A stretch of 64,000 nt of DNA from Pseudomonas fluorescens Q2-87 (GTDB lineage: Bacteria; Pseudomonadota; Gammaproteobacteria; Pseudomonadales; Pseudomonadaceae), in contig NZ_CM001558.1 of the NCBI RefSeq assembly GCF_000281895.1, forward strand, positions 2,298,556 to 2,362,555, given 5' to 3'. The notes beneath the pieces were generated by a model. That model was not told where the DNA came from, ran no database searches, and saw nothing but the letters and a program-made list of their open reading frames with translations. This document shows positions 39,518 to 48,568 of this stretch, piece by piece. The position numbers were made by a program, and so were the translations under genes. The first letter of the stretch is position 1, and each line of letters opens with the position of its first letter.

Positions 39518-39529
39518 TGTGCGTCTCTG

Positions 39530-40003
39530 TCACTGCTTGTTAAGCAGGTTTCCTATCCCCATGACCATTCTTTGATCAAAGTTCGGTTGGGCCCGCTTCT
39601 CCTGATTATGATTCGTGCAAGTAATCCAAAGATTATTCAGGTCGTTATAGATAAGCTGGAGTTGGGCCAAGTCGTTCCAATCTATGGCGGTGGCTCCCCA
39701 TGCGGCAAAGCCGTTTGAGATGAGCGCAGCAACATCAGCATCGTAACTATTGGTATTCATAAGGCGTGAAAACGGAGTCCTATGATCGACCTGCGTGTGC
39801 TCTTTGACATGCAGCGATCCATTGTTTGTCAGTATTCGAGCATCCATTGCGCAGTAAGGGCAGCGGTAATAATTGAGTACTCGACCGCTGAGGCTTCTTT
39901 GCGGAACCGAGGGCGCGTTCTGATAGACCCAGTTGATGGTTTCCACCTCAAGGTAAGGAGTCTCCGGAGCTCCGTATAGCATCATGTTCTTGGCCAATCT
40001 CAT
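39530..40003 (-). CDS. HNH nuclease-like protein between clpV and vgrG, candidate T6SS effector
   Basis: 157 residues. The arrangement fits a zinc-bound HNH fold: C48-P-Y-C51, then the catalytic-type VDHRTPFS (D73, H74), then LNNLWITCTNHNQEK (N123-N124, C129, H132, N133). GAGGTG precedes the ATG at 40003. The gene is 25 bases after clpV and 12 before vgrG, all in one direction, so it is cotranscribed with the secretion machinery. Hand-counted GC over 39541-40000 is about 49%, well below the flanking genes. No signal peptide, PAAR or Rhs region, and no obvious immunity gene beside it. A DNA-cleaving effector is the leading idea; a phage-type HNH enzyme is the alternative. Confidence 0.72.
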   Translation of the reverse strand: MRLAKNMMLYGAPETPYLEVETINWVYQNAPSVPQRSLSGRVLNYYRCPYCAMDARILTNNGSLHVKEHTQVDHRTPFSRLMNTNSYDADVAALISNGFAAWGATAIDWNDLAQLQLIYNDLNNLWITCTNHNQEKRAQPNFDQRMVMGIGNLLNKQ

Positions 40004-40028
40004 GTTTCACCTCATGTCATTGGTAGGG

Positions 40029-42572
40029 TTATTCCAACACCCACTCCGCCAATTTCCCCGTCACCTGCGTCATCAAAACATTCTCGACATCCCGTGCTCC
40101 AGCCGCGCTGCACTTGGCGAGTACGGCCTTGACGATCCCGGCATCGAACTCGAACTGCTTGCCCGTCGCGGCCTTGTAGCGCCCACGCAATTTTTCCAGC
40201 TTCGCCAGCACAATCCCTTCCAGCGTCGCCTCATCCAGCGGCCGATACGCCACCACCGTCATGCGTGCCAAAAACGCCGGGCGGAACGCTTGCAACAGCA
40301 CCTTGTGCAAGGCTTCGTTGAAGGCATCGGTGCCCAGTTGCGCAGCCGGCGTATCCAGCAACAGTTCGGCGCCGACGTTGCTGGTGGCGAGCATCACGGT
40401 GTTCTTGAAGTCCACCACCAGGCCGGTGCCGTCTTCCATCAAGCCTTTATCGAAGACGTTGTAGAACGCCTCGAGCACATCCGGGTGGGCCTTTTCGATT
40501 TCATCGAGCAGCACCACCGAATAAGGCTTGCGCCGCACCGCTTCGGTGAGCACGCCGCCGCTGCCATAACCTACGTAGCCGGGCGGGGCGCCCTTGAGTT
40601 GGCTGACGGTGTGGGCTTCCTGATACTCGGAAAGGTTGATGCTGATGAGGTTGCGTTCGCCACCGTACAAGGCATCGGCCAGGGCGTAGGCGGTTTCGGT
40701 CTTGCCGACCCCGGTGGGGCCCACCAGCAGGAACACGCCGACTGGTTTCTGCGGATCGGTGAGACCGGCGCGGTAGGCTTGCAGGCGTTGGGCAATGGTA
40801 TTGAGTGCGGTGCCCTGGCCCATGACCCGCTGGCCCATGCGCTGGCCGAGGGTGCGCACGGCGTGGGCTTCGTCGGCGAGCATTTTGCCGACCGGGATGC
40901 CGGTCCATCCGGCGATCACGGCGGCGACGGTCTTGCTGTCCACCTGTTCCGGCACCAGTGGATCGTCCTGGCGAATGGCATCGAGGCCGGCCTCCAGGCG
41001 CAGCAGTTCGGCGGCCAGGTGGTCGATGCGGTTATCGAGGTCGGTGTCGGGTTTTTCGCTATCGGCGCGTTCGCTCAGGGCCAGCAGCTCGCGCCGGGTG
41101 TCGAGCAGTTCGCGCACTGCTTCGCGTTCTTCGCCCCAGCGGGTTTCCAGTTCGCGGATAGCTTGCACATTGCTGGTCGATTCGTCCTCCAGCAGGGTGA
41201 TGCGCTCGCGGTGATCCAGCCCGGTGGCCTGTTCCCGGCGCAGGCGTTCGACTTCGTCCTTGAGGCTGTTCTGGCGGTGACGCAGGCTTTCCAGGGGCGG
41301 CGGTACGTCGTGCTGGCCAAGGGCGACCCGGGCGCAGGCGGTGTCGAGGACGCTGATGGCTTTGTCCGGCAATTGTCGACCGGAAATGTAGCGGTGGGAC
41401 AGCTTCACCGCTTCGTGGATGGCCGCGTCCAGCACCTGCACGCCATGGTGCAGTTCCAGTTTGCTCGCCACGCCACGGAGCATTTCCACGGCGGTGATTT
41501 CGTCCGGCTCTTCGACTTGCACCAGCTGGAAGCGTCGGGCCAGGGCCGGGTCTTTCTCGAAATATTTTTTGTATTCCAGCCAGGTGGTGGCCGCCAGGGT
41601 GCGCAGCTCGCCCCGGGCCAGGGCCGGCTTGAGCAGGTTGGCTGCGTCGCTGCCGCCCTCGGCGCCGCCGGCACCGATCAGCGTGTGGGCTTCGTCAATG
41701 AACAGGATGATCGGTTTTTCGGCGCTGCGCACCGCGTCGATCACGCCTTTGAGGCGCTGCTCGAACTCGCCCTTGACCCCCGCGCCGGCCTGCAACAAAC
41801 CGAGGTCGAGTACCCGCAGGGTGACCTCCTGCAACGAAGGCGGCACATCTCCCGCAGCGATACGCAGGGCCAGGCCTTCGACTACGGCGGTCTTGCCCAC
41901 GCCTGGCGCGCCCACCAGGATCGGGTTGTTCTGCCGGCGCCTGAGCAGGATATCGATGCACTGGCGGATCTCGCCGTCGCGCCCGACGATGGGGTCGATG
42001 CGTCCGGCCCGAGCGTCGGCGGTGAGGTCCTGGGTGTACTGGTCGAGTACCGGGTCCTGTTTCTGAGGGGCGTCACCGGGTTTCGCCGGGCATTTGCCAC
42101 CGACATGTTCGCGTGAGCTTTCGGTCCACTCCAGAAGATTGGCGCGCAGGGCGTCCCGGGGGATGCGCAACAATGACGAGGCGCTGTTGAGCAGCAAGCT
42201 GCGGCGTTCATCGCGGTCCAGCAGCGCGAGCAGCAGCAAGCCGGAACGGATGCTGTCCAGGCCCAGCACACTGGCCTGGACCACGGCGTCTTCCAGCAGG
42301 CCGATGGTCTGCGCCGACAGGGCGGGGGTGCGGGTGCTGCCGGATTTGAACAGGTCCAGGGCCTTGTTGGTTTCAGCCGTCACCGCGTCACGTTCGAGGC
42401 CGAAGCGCGGCAGCAGGCAAGCGAAGTCGCCGCCTTCGATGTCCATCAGTTCCAGCAGCAAGTGTTCGATTTCCACGTAGTGATGGCTGCGCTGCATGCA
42501 GCGTTGTGCGGCCCGTTCGAGGGCGCGGCGGTTGTCCGGGTTGAGGCGACCGATCAGGCTGGCCAGTTCCAT
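40029..42572 (-). CDS. clpV: Type VI secretion AAA+ ATPase ClpV (TssH)
   Basis: 847 residues. Disassembles the contracted TssBC sheath. N-terminal domain, two AAA+ modules with Walker A GAPGVGKTAV near residue 216 and GPTGVGKTET near 615, Walker B ILFIDEAHTLIGAGG and VLLDEIEKAHPD, and a coiled-coil middle domain near 420-530. Start MELASLIGRLNPDNRRALERAAQ is typical of ClpV rather than ClpB. One base separates it from tssG. Confidence 0.95.
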   Translation of the reverse strand: MELASLIGRLNPDNRRALERAAQRCMQRSHHYVEIEHLLLELMDIEGGDFACLLPRFGLERDAVTAETNKALDLFKSGSTRTPALSAQTIGLLEDAVVQASVLGLDSIRSGLLLLALLDRDERRSLLLNSASSLLRIPRDALRANLLEWTESSREHVGGKCPAKPGDAPQKQDPVLDQYTQDLTADARAGRIDPIVGRDGEIRQCIDILLRRRQNNPILVGAPGVGKTAVVEGLALRIAAGDVPPSLQEVTLRVLDLGLLQAGAGVKGEFEQRLKGVIDAVRSAEKPIILFIDEAHTLIGAGGAEGGSDAANLLKPALARGELRTLAATTWLEYKKYFEKDPALARRFQLVQVEEPDEITAVEMLRGVASKLELHHGVQVLDAAIHEAVKLSHRYISGRQLPDKAISVLDTACARVALGQHDVPPPLESLRHRQNSLKDEVERLRREQATGLDHRERITLLEDESTSNVQAIRELETRWGEEREAVRELLDTRRELLALSERADSEKPDTDLDNRIDHLAAELLRLEAGLDAIRQDDPLVPEQVDSKTVAAVIAGWTGIPVGKMLADEAHAVRTLGQRMGQRVMGQGTALNTIAQRLQAYRAGLTDPQKPVGVFLLVGPTGVGKTETAYALADALYGGERNLISINLSEYQEAHTVSQLKGAPPGYVGYGSGGVLTEAVRRKPYSVVLLDEIEKAHPDVLEAFYNVFDKGLMEDGTGLVVDFKNTVMLATSNVGAELLLDTPAAQLGTDAFNEALHKVLLQAFRPAFLARMTVVAYRPLDEATLEGIVLAKLEKLRGRYKAATGKQFEFDAGIVKAVLAKCSAAGARDVENVLMTQVTGKLAEWVLE

Positions 42573-42573
42573 G

Positions 42574-43599
42574 TCAGGTGATCTCCGGCTGACGCAGGCG
42601 GGTGACGATCTGTTGCACGGCCAGGTTCGGCTGACGTTGAAGGCCGCCGTTCCAGTTCAACCGGGGCGGTGCCTGGCGGCCCAGTTGCAGTGGGCCGGCC
42701 CCGCGGATCAACAGCACCAGGGTGCAGTCCAGGTCGGGACCGAAGTACAAGGCGAACAGGCTGGCGAGCAACGGGTGGGTTTCGCCATTGGGCAGCAGTC
42801 CGCTGGCCTGGCCGGCGTTCAGCGGGCCGAGGGTCAGGCGCACACCGGCATGTTCGTCCCAGACTCGGGTGCCGGCCACGGCGCTGCGCCCCAGACGCAG
42901 GTTGCGCCCGCCCGGTTGCAGGCGACTGCGGCTGGCGGGCGGGATGTCGCGCCAACTTCCCTCATAGCCGTTGAGCGCCACCGGCAGCCCGAATTGTTCG
43001 CGGACTATCGCTGCGAACCCGGCCAGGGAGCGGCGCCCGTCGGCGTACAGCGCGGTGCAGGCCAGCACGGCGGAGTCGGGTGCGGCCTGGCGTTCCTGCA
43101 AGGCCTTGGGCAGCAGGCCGGTCAGGGCGCGCAGTTGCGCCTGTACAGCCGAAGACCCTGGCGCGGTGAAGCCCAGGGCGATGCGATGTTTGCGCATCAC
43201 TTTGTAAAGCAGGCTCAACAAGCGATGTTGGAACAGGTCGAGAAATTCCGCCGGCGCGTGATCCCGCGCTCGCGCCCGTTGTTGCAGCCATTCCTGATAA
43301 GCGTAGGGCAGCGGTCCGTCGGGACCGCCGAGACCGAAAATCGGCGTGGTCAGGATCGGTGGCGAGCCGGGTTCCTGGGTCAGGCGTTCGATTTCACTGG
43401 CGGCGAACAACGGGGTCAACGGTCCGCGCAGACGCAAGGCTTCGGCGTGCGGCGCGGTGCCGCTGCCCAGGGGTTCGGCCTGGGGATGTTCGCGCTCCAA
43501 CAGCAGCAATGCCTGGAGCCATTCGAAGCGTTGCGGGTCGCGCCGCAGTCGTTGGCTCAGGTTCAGAGCGTCAGGGGTTTGCCGGCTTGGGGTTGCCAT
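42574..43599 (-). CDS. tssG: Type VI baseplate subunit TssG
   Basis: 341 residues, the ImpH/VasB family. Contains ERLTQEPGSPPILTTPIFGLGGPDGPLP and FLDLFQHRLLSLLYKVMRKHRI, conserved TssG segments. With TssE, TssF and TssK it builds the baseplate. The ATG at 43599 overlaps tssF by 37 bases; the frame is open much further upstream, inside tssF. Confidence 0.92.
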   Translation of the reverse strand: MATPSRQTPDALNLSQRLRRDPQRFEWLQALLLLEREHPQAEPLGSGTAPHAEALRLRGPLTPLFAASEIERLTQEPGSPPILTTPIFGLGGPDGPLPYAYQEWLQQRARARDHAPAEFLDLFQHRLLSLLYKVMRKHRIALGFTAPGSSAVQAQLRALTGLLPKALQERQAAPDSAVLACTALYADGRRSLAGFAAIVREQFGLPVALNGYEGSWRDIPPASRSRLQPGGRNLRLGRSAVAGTRVWDEHAGVRLTLGPLNAGQASGLLPNGETHPLLASLFALYFGPDLDCTLVLLIRGAGPLQLGRQAPPRLNWNGGLQRQPNLAVQQIVTRLRQPEIT

Positions 43600-45353
43600 G
43601 TCTTCACCTCCTTGTCGGACTGGACCAGCACGGTGCGCACGAAGCGATTGGCGGTGGCATAGAGGGAAAAGAACTGCGCCAGCACCCCGGAGAACAGCAC
43701 GGCGCTGCTGCCGACGAAGTGTTGCGGGTCCAGTTGCAGGCGTACTTCCAAGCCATTGCGCCAACCGCGCCAGGCATCCTCGCCGACGTGGGCGATGACC
43801 CGATCGCAGCCCAGCCCGAGCACCCCTTCGATCTGGCGCCGGGCACTGGCCTCGTCGCGCAGGTTGTGCAGTTCGAGGATTTCCCGCAGCGCGTCCAGTG
43901 CCTGGGGACCTTCGACCAGCGACAAGTGGTTGAGGGTCAACTGCGACACCAGGCGCCAGCGCGACTCCCCGTCCAGCCGTGGCAGGCTCTGGGGGCTGGG
44001 AGGGTTGCGCAAACGGGCCCAGGCCACCGGCCCCGGACGCTCGAAGCCCAACGGTGTGCCGGCCGGCAGGCTTTGGGCAAGGTGGCGATTGGTGCACAAC
44101 AGTTCCGCGGTCAGGCTGTAGTCACGGGTCTGGGCGAGCGGGTCGAACTGGGTGTCCACCAGGCTGACCATCAGATCGGTGCCCAGTCGGTTGGGGCTCA
44201 TGCCGCTGACCCGACGCGCGTGCCAGTAACAGGTCTGGTCGCTGCCGTGCTGGCTGCCGTAATAGGCCGGCACTTTGCGCACGCCCTGGCTGGACGTCGC
44301 ACGCATGCCTCGAATGCTATGGATCTCGACGCTGTTTTCGCGGTGACTGTCGGCCACCAACCGGTATTCGCTACGGGTGCCGTCCGGGCGCAGGGGCTCG
44401 GACGTCCGGGGAAAAAGGTTGATCACCGGCGTGCAGCCCAGGGCGATGTCGCTGGCTTGCAGCGGCAAGCGATTGGCGGGCGCCCGGTCGAAAACGATGT
44501 ACAGGTACAGCGCCGGGTTGTCGCTGGCGGCTCCGGCCAATGGCAGGTCGAAAAAGCCGAACTTGTCGGGAAAGGCAAAGTACTCCGCGAGCAAGCGCAT
44601 GCCGGGATGCACGCCGTCTTCGTCCGGCAACAAGACTTCGTCACTGCCGAAGCCGACGATTTGCGGCAAGCCCACCAGTGGTTCCGGCACGCTGCCCGGT
44701 GGGCCGGCCAGGACTTTGATGGCATGGGCGCCCAGCAAATCGTAGAGCCAGGCGTTGATCATCGGCGAGGCCGCAAGGTGCACTCGCAGGCGGTCGATGC
44801 CCAGGGTCGACCATTGGCTTTCCCCCAGGCAGCGCAGGTTCAGGCGCAAGGCCGAGCGCGCCTGCACCACGCCGGTCAGCGCCTGGGCCTCGTCACTGCC
44901 CAGCAGCAACGCTTCGCTGACTTCAATCGGCCACAGGTGCACGGCGGCCGTGGTGCGGAAATGAATGCTCTGGCCCGTGTCGGTGGTGACGAACAACGGT
45001 GTGTCCCGAGGCAGCGGGTAGCCCTCGTTGAGGTTGCCTTTGCTCGGGTCGGGTTCGAACTGCACGATTGCGCACGATGGCAGCGGGCGCATGGCCAATG
45101 GGTAAAGCTGTTCGAGCAGGGCGTCGCTGAACTCGGCGTAATCGTCGTCGAGCCTGCGTTGCAGGCGCGCGGCCAACAGCGCGAAGCCTTCCAGCAGGCG
45201 CTCGACGTGCGGGTCGGGGCATTCGCCGGGGGATAGCTCCAGGCGCCGGGCGACCTTGGGGTAACGTTCGGCGAACAGGCTACCGGCGTGCCGCAGCCAA
45301 GTCAGTTCACGCTGGTAATAATCGAGCAGTTGCGGGTCAATCGAGTCGCTCAT
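43563..45353 (-). CDS. tssF: Type VI baseplate subunit TssF
   Basis: 596 residues, ImpG/VasA family. Starts with LLDYYQRELTWLRHAGSLFAERYPKVARRLEL, contains DPHVERLLEGFALLAARLQRRLDDDYAEFSDALLEQLYP and NLFPRTSEP. The start at 45353 (MSDSIDP) overlaps the tssE stop by 17 bases; an earlier in-frame start at 45392 would add a tail not seen in the family. Confidence 0.93.
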   Translation of the reverse strand: MSDSIDPQLLDYYQRELTWLRHAGSLFAERYPKVARRLELSPGECPDPHVERLLEGFALLAARLQRRLDDDYAEFSDALLEQLYPLAMRPLPSCAIVQFEPDPSKGNLNEGYPLPRDTPLFVTTDTGQSIHFRTTAAVHLWPIEVSEALLLGSDEAQALTGVVQARSALRLNLRCLGESQWSTLGIDRLRVHLAASPMINAWLYDLLGAHAIKVLAGPPGSVPEPLVGLPQIVGFGSDEVLLPDEDGVHPGMRLLAEYFAFPDKFGFFDLPLAGAASDNPALYLYIVFDRAPANRLPLQASDIALGCTPVINLFPRTSEPLRPDGTRSEYRLVADSHRENSVEIHSIRGMRATSSQGVRKVPAYYGSQHGSDQTCYWHARRVSGMSPNRLGTDLMVSLVDTQFDPLAQTRDYSLTAELLCTNRHLAQSLPAGTPLGFERPGPVAWARLRNPPSPQSLPRLDGESRWRLVSQLTLNHLSLVEGPQALDALREILELHNLRDEASARRQIEGVLGLGCDRVIAHVGEDAWRGWRNGLEVRLQLDPQHFVGSSAVLFSGVLAQFFSLYATANRFVRTVLVQSDKEVKTWQPQAGKPLTL

Positions 45354-45780
45354 GTCGTACCTCAAGGCCGTCGCCGGCGTGCTCGATGACAAATGCCACA
45401 GGCCATGAGTGCAGGTCGCCGCGCAGCTCGCCCGACAGCCGTATGCACAATTGCTGCGGATGACCCGGCACCGGCGTGACCTGCACCTCGCCGAGTTGCA
45501 GGCGCGGTTCGAAATGGGTGACGGCCTGGCGGATTTCCCGAGTCAGTTGGCGACGATCATCGCTGCGCTGCTGTTGCAGCGCGGTCCAGTCGGCGATGCC
45601 GTAATCCAGGATGCTCGGCGGCTCGGTCAGCGCCCGTGGGCCGCGTCGGGTATTGAACAGGCGTTGCAGTTCGGCATGGACCGAGTCCTGCAACGCCTGT
45701 CGATCGAACGTCCGGCCTGTATCGTCCGCCGGGCTGGCCAGGCGTTCGAACAGGGGCGGGCGAAGCCCGAAACCGGCCAT
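45337..45780 (-). CDS. tssE: Type VI baseplate subunit TssE (gp25-like)
   Basis: 147 residues. Contains the gp25-like LFNTRRGPRALTEPPSILDYGIADW and REIRQAVTHFEPRLQLGEVQVTP, including the conserved glutamate-phenylalanine-proline-type EPR motif. The ATG at 45780 is 12 bases after the hcp stop. Confidence 0.93.
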   Translation of the reverse strand: MAGFGLRPPLFERLASPADDTGRTFDRQALQDSVHAELQRLFNTRRGPRALTEPPSILDYGIADWTALQQQRSDDRRQLTREIRQAVTHFEPRLQLGEVQVTPVPGHPQQLCIRLSGELRGDLHSWPVAFVIEHAGDGLEVRHERLD

Positions 45781-45792
45781 GGGCGCGCGCCG

Positions 45793-46290
45793 TCACTTGG
45801 TCATTTTGTTGGCCGCCAAGTCCCAGGTCGTGCCCGCCGTGCCTTCCTTGGTGCCGTCGTCTTTCTGGGCGGTGAGCTCCCATTTGATCTTGGTGAAGTT
45901 CAGCGACAGGGTTTCCACCGGCTTGCCGCCAGTACCGCCGCTGACGCTGACGTTGGACAGCACGACGTTGGTCAGGGTGTAGATGATGAACGGCATGAGT
46001 TTGCCACTGCCCTCGGCGGCGTTGCGGCCGATGGTGACGACGGCCTGCGGGATCGGCTTGCCGGCGCAGCAATACTCATTGAGCGAAGGGGTGGAGCTGT
46101 CGATGAATTTTGTCAGGGTGAACTCACCGATGTGGGGCCGGCCGGAGGTGCGCTCCGAGTTGCTGACGTCGTTGGTGACTTGCATCGCCACGTTGTGGCT
46201 GTAGGACATGACCTCGATCTTGTCCGTGAACCCCTCCAGCAGGCTGTCGCCCTTGATGTCGCCGCCGAGGTCGAGAATGATTGCATCCAT
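45793..46290 (-). CDS. hcp: Type VI tube protein Hcp (TssD)
   Basis: 165 residues. Hcp family: DAIILDLGGDIKGDSLLEGFTDKIEVMSYSHN at the start, GRPHIGEFTLTKFIDSSTP, and LSLNFTKIKWELT near the end. Forms stacked hexameric rings that are ejected. AGGAG precedes the ATG at 46290. A REP pair and tandem repeat lie between this gene and tssC in the operon. Confidence 0.94.
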   Translation of the reverse strand: MDAIILDLGGDIKGDSLLEGFTDKIEVMSYSHNVAMQVTNDVSNSERTSGRPHIGEFTLTKFIDSSTPSLNEYCCAGKPIPQAVVTIGRNAAEGSGKLMPFIIYTLTNVVLSNVSVSGGTGGKPVETLSLNFTKIKWELTAQKDDGTKEGTAGTTWDLAANKMTK

Positions 46291-46359
46291 TGTGTGGAAC
46301 TCCTGAAGTCGAGTGGGGTGTTACCCGATACCGATCCGTTAAAGACGAACGCTGAACCT

Positions 46360-46450
46360 GTGGCGAGGGAGCTTGCTCCCGCTGGACTGCGCAGCAGTCC
46401 CAAAAAGCAGGGCCGCTTCGCGCCCCAGCGGGAGCAAGCTCCCTCGCCAC
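46360..46450. repeat. REP inverted pair inside the T6SS operon (tssC/hcp)
   Basis: GTGGCGAGGGAGCTTGCTCC at 46360 and its inverse ending at 46450. Confidence 0.9.
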
Positions 46451-46479
46451 ATAGCCACATAGCCACATAGCCACAAAGC
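46448..46479. repeat. 8-bp tandem repeat next to the REP pair
   Basis: CACATAGC occurs three times in tandem followed by one variant, CACAAAGC. The unit starts on the last bases of the REP arm, so it may have grown by slippage from its end. Confidence 0.85.
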
Positions 46480-46488
46480 CAACAGCGG

Positions 46489-47970
46489 TCAGGCAGCAAC
46501 CGGTGGCGGCAGGGTCGCCACCAGGCGGATCGAGGCGGTCAGTTCTTCAAGTTGGAAGTGTGGCCGCAGGAATACCGTCGCCTTGTAGGCCCCCGGCTTG
46601 CCGGCCACCTCGGTCACGTCGACCCGGGCTTCGCGCAACGGGTATTGCGCCTTGATCTCTTGGGGGGCGTTGTCGTTGATCAGCACGTAATCGGCGATCC
46701 AGTTGTTGAGGTAGGTCTGCACGTTGTCGCGGGTCATGAAGCTGCCGACCTTGTCGCGCATGATCACCTTCAAGTAATGGGCAAAGCGCGAGGCCGCGAG
46801 CACATAGGGCAACATCGCCGAGATCCGCGCATTGGCGTTGGCCTCGTTGGTGTTGTAGACCTTGGCCCTGTTGGTGGTCTGGCCGCCGAAGAACACCGCC
46901 ACGTCGCTGTTTTTCTTGTGGCACAGGGCGATGAAACCCAGGTCGTTGAGTTCTTTCTCGCGGCGGTCGGTGATCGCCACTTCGGTCGGGCATTTGAGCG
47001 ACAGGTCCCCGGAGCTGGTGCGGAAGGTATGGGCCGGCAGGCCCTCCACCGCGCCCCCGCCCTCGGCCCCGCGAATCGCCGCGCACCAGCCATATTTGGC
47101 GAAGGCTTCGGTGATGCGTTGCGACAGCGCCCACGCCGCGTTGCCCCATAGGTATTTGCTGTGGTCGGTGCCGTTGACGTCTTCGATGTAGTTGATGCCT
47201 TCCACCGGCAGCGTGTCCGGGCCGTAGGGCAGGCGCAGCAGGAAGTGCGGCAGCACCAGGGACACGTAGCGCGAGTCTTCGCTTTCACGGAAGGAACGCC
47301 ACTTGATCAGTTCCTGGCTCTCGAAAATTTTCGACAGGTCCCGCGGCACCGCCAGTTCCGTGAAGCTGGTCATGTCGAACAGCCGTGGGCTGGCAGCGGC
47401 AATGAATGGCGCGTGCGCGGCGGCGGCGACGTTGGAAAGTTTTTCCAGCAGGCCGATGTCCTGCGGATGGCGGCCAAAGGTGTAGTCGCCCACCAGCAGG
47501 CTGAACGGGTGCCCGCCGAAGGTGCCGTATTCCTCTTCATAGATTTTCTTGAACAGCGCACTCTGGTCGAATTCGACGGCTTTCTCCAAGTCGTTCTGCA
47601 GCTCTTTCTGGGTGACGTTGAGCAGGCGCAACTTGAGTCGGGTGCTGGTCTCGGTGTTCTGCACCAGCAGGTGCAGGCCGCGCCAGGAGGCTTCGAGTTT
47701 TTGCAGGTCGGGGTGGTGCAACACTTCGTTGAGCTGGGCGCTGATCAGTTGGTCGATCTGGCTGATGCGGTCGTTGATCATCGCCACCGTATCCTTGTCG
47801 ATGGCCATGCCTTCGTCGAGGACTTGGGTGGCAAATTCGGCCAGCATGTCGCGGGCGTAATCCTGCTGGCTGTCGTCGTGGGCCATGCGGCCTTCGGCGA
47901 TGATCTTGTCCAGCAGGGACAGGGTCTGGGTCGTGCTCTCGCTGGTTTGAGCGCTGGATGAAGCAGGCAT
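46489..47970 (-). CDS. tssC: Type VI sheath large subunit TssC
   Basis: 493 residues, VipB/ImpC family. Contains HHPDLQKLEASWRGLHLLVQNTE, YEEEYGTFGGHPFSLLVGDYTFG and IRGAEGGGAVEGLPAHTF, all conserved. The ATG at 47970 follows GGGAG; an in-frame TTG at 47988 lies before that site and is less likely. Co-assembles with TssB. Confidence 0.95.
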   Translation of the reverse strand: MPASSSAQTSESTTQTLSLLDKIIAEGRMAHDDSQQDYARDMLAEFATQVLDEGMAIDKDTVAMINDRISQIDQLISAQLNEVLHHPDLQKLEASWRGLHLLVQNTETSTRLKLRLLNVTQKELQNDLEKAVEFDQSALFKKIYEEEYGTFGGHPFSLLVGDYTFGRHPQDIGLLEKLSNVAAAAHAPFIAAASPRLFDMTSFTELAVPRDLSKIFESQELIKWRSFRESEDSRYVSLVLPHFLLRLPYGPDTLPVEGINYIEDVNGTDHSKYLWGNAAWALSQRITEAFAKYGWCAAIRGAEGGGAVEGLPAHTFRTSSGDLSLKCPTEVAITDRREKELNDLGFIALCHKKNSDVAVFFGGQTTNRAKVYNTNEANANARISAMLPYVLAASRFAHYLKVIMRDKVGSFMTRDNVQTYLNNWIADYVLINDNAPQEIKAQYPLREARVDVTEVAGKPGAYKATVFLRPHFQLEELTASIRLVATLPPPVAA

Positions 47971-48000
47971 GGCTTTATCTCCCTTCAATGCTGAGCACGA

Positions 48001-48561
48001 TCAGGCCTGTGGTTCGGCCGGGGCTGGGTCGTCGTTGGCGGCCACGGTCGGCAGCTCGGGCGCTACGTCCTGGGGCCGGGCCGACTTGATCTCTTGCAGG
48101 CCTTCGGTGTTGGCGATCACGTCGCGCAGCAGCTTGTCCAGGTCGTCGTTGCCGTCGAGTTTGGTCAGCAGGTCCCGCAGGCGCTGGCGGGCTTCGAACA
48201 AGCGGCGCAACGGCGTGACCTGTTCCACGACCTTGACCGGGTCGAAGTCATCGATGTGGCGGAAGTTGAGTTCGATGTTCAGCTTGCTGTCATCGCCGCT
48301 GAGGGTGTTGTTCACCTGCAGCGTGGCGCGTGGGGAGATGGAGGCGAGCACTTCGTTGAAGTTATCGCGGTCGATTTCCGTGAAGCGCCGCTCATTGAGC
48401 TTGGGCAGCGGCTCCAGTGGCTTGCCGGAGAGGTCGGCCAGAATGCCGACCACCAGTGGCAATTCTTTTTTCTCGATGGCGTTGCCGATTTCCACGTCGT
48501 AAGTGATCTGGACGCGGGGAGGGCGGACTCTGTCGAGCTTGTGCTGGGTACTTTCTGCCAT
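48001..48561 (-). CDS. tssB: Type VI sheath small subunit TssB
   Basis: 186 residues, VipA/ImpB family: QHKLDRVRPPRVQITYDVEIGNAIEKKELPLVVGILADLSG is the conserved N-terminus, and FDPVKVVEQVTPLRRLFEARQRLRDLLTKLDGN binds ClpV and TssC. It heads the minus-strand operon. The only Shine-Dalgarno, GGAG at 48571-48574, lies in the arm of a stable hairpin (48569-48606). Confidence 0.95.
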   Translation of the reverse strand: MAESTQHKLDRVRPPRVQITYDVEIGNAIEKKELPLVVGILADLSGKPLEPLPKLNERRFTEIDRDNFNEVLASISPRATLQVNNTLSGDDSKLNIELNFRHIDDFDPVKVVEQVTPLRRLFEARQRLRDLLTKLDGNDDLDKLLRDVIANTEGLQEIKSARPQDVAPELPTVAANDDPAPAEPQA

Positions 48562-48568
48562 GGCGGCC

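Noticed and set aside
39530..40003. HNH gene considered as a group I/II intron or phage homing endonuclease remnant
   Set aside because: It has an intact frame with its own ribosome-binding site, lies tightly within the T6SS operon, and no intron or phage sequence flanks it.
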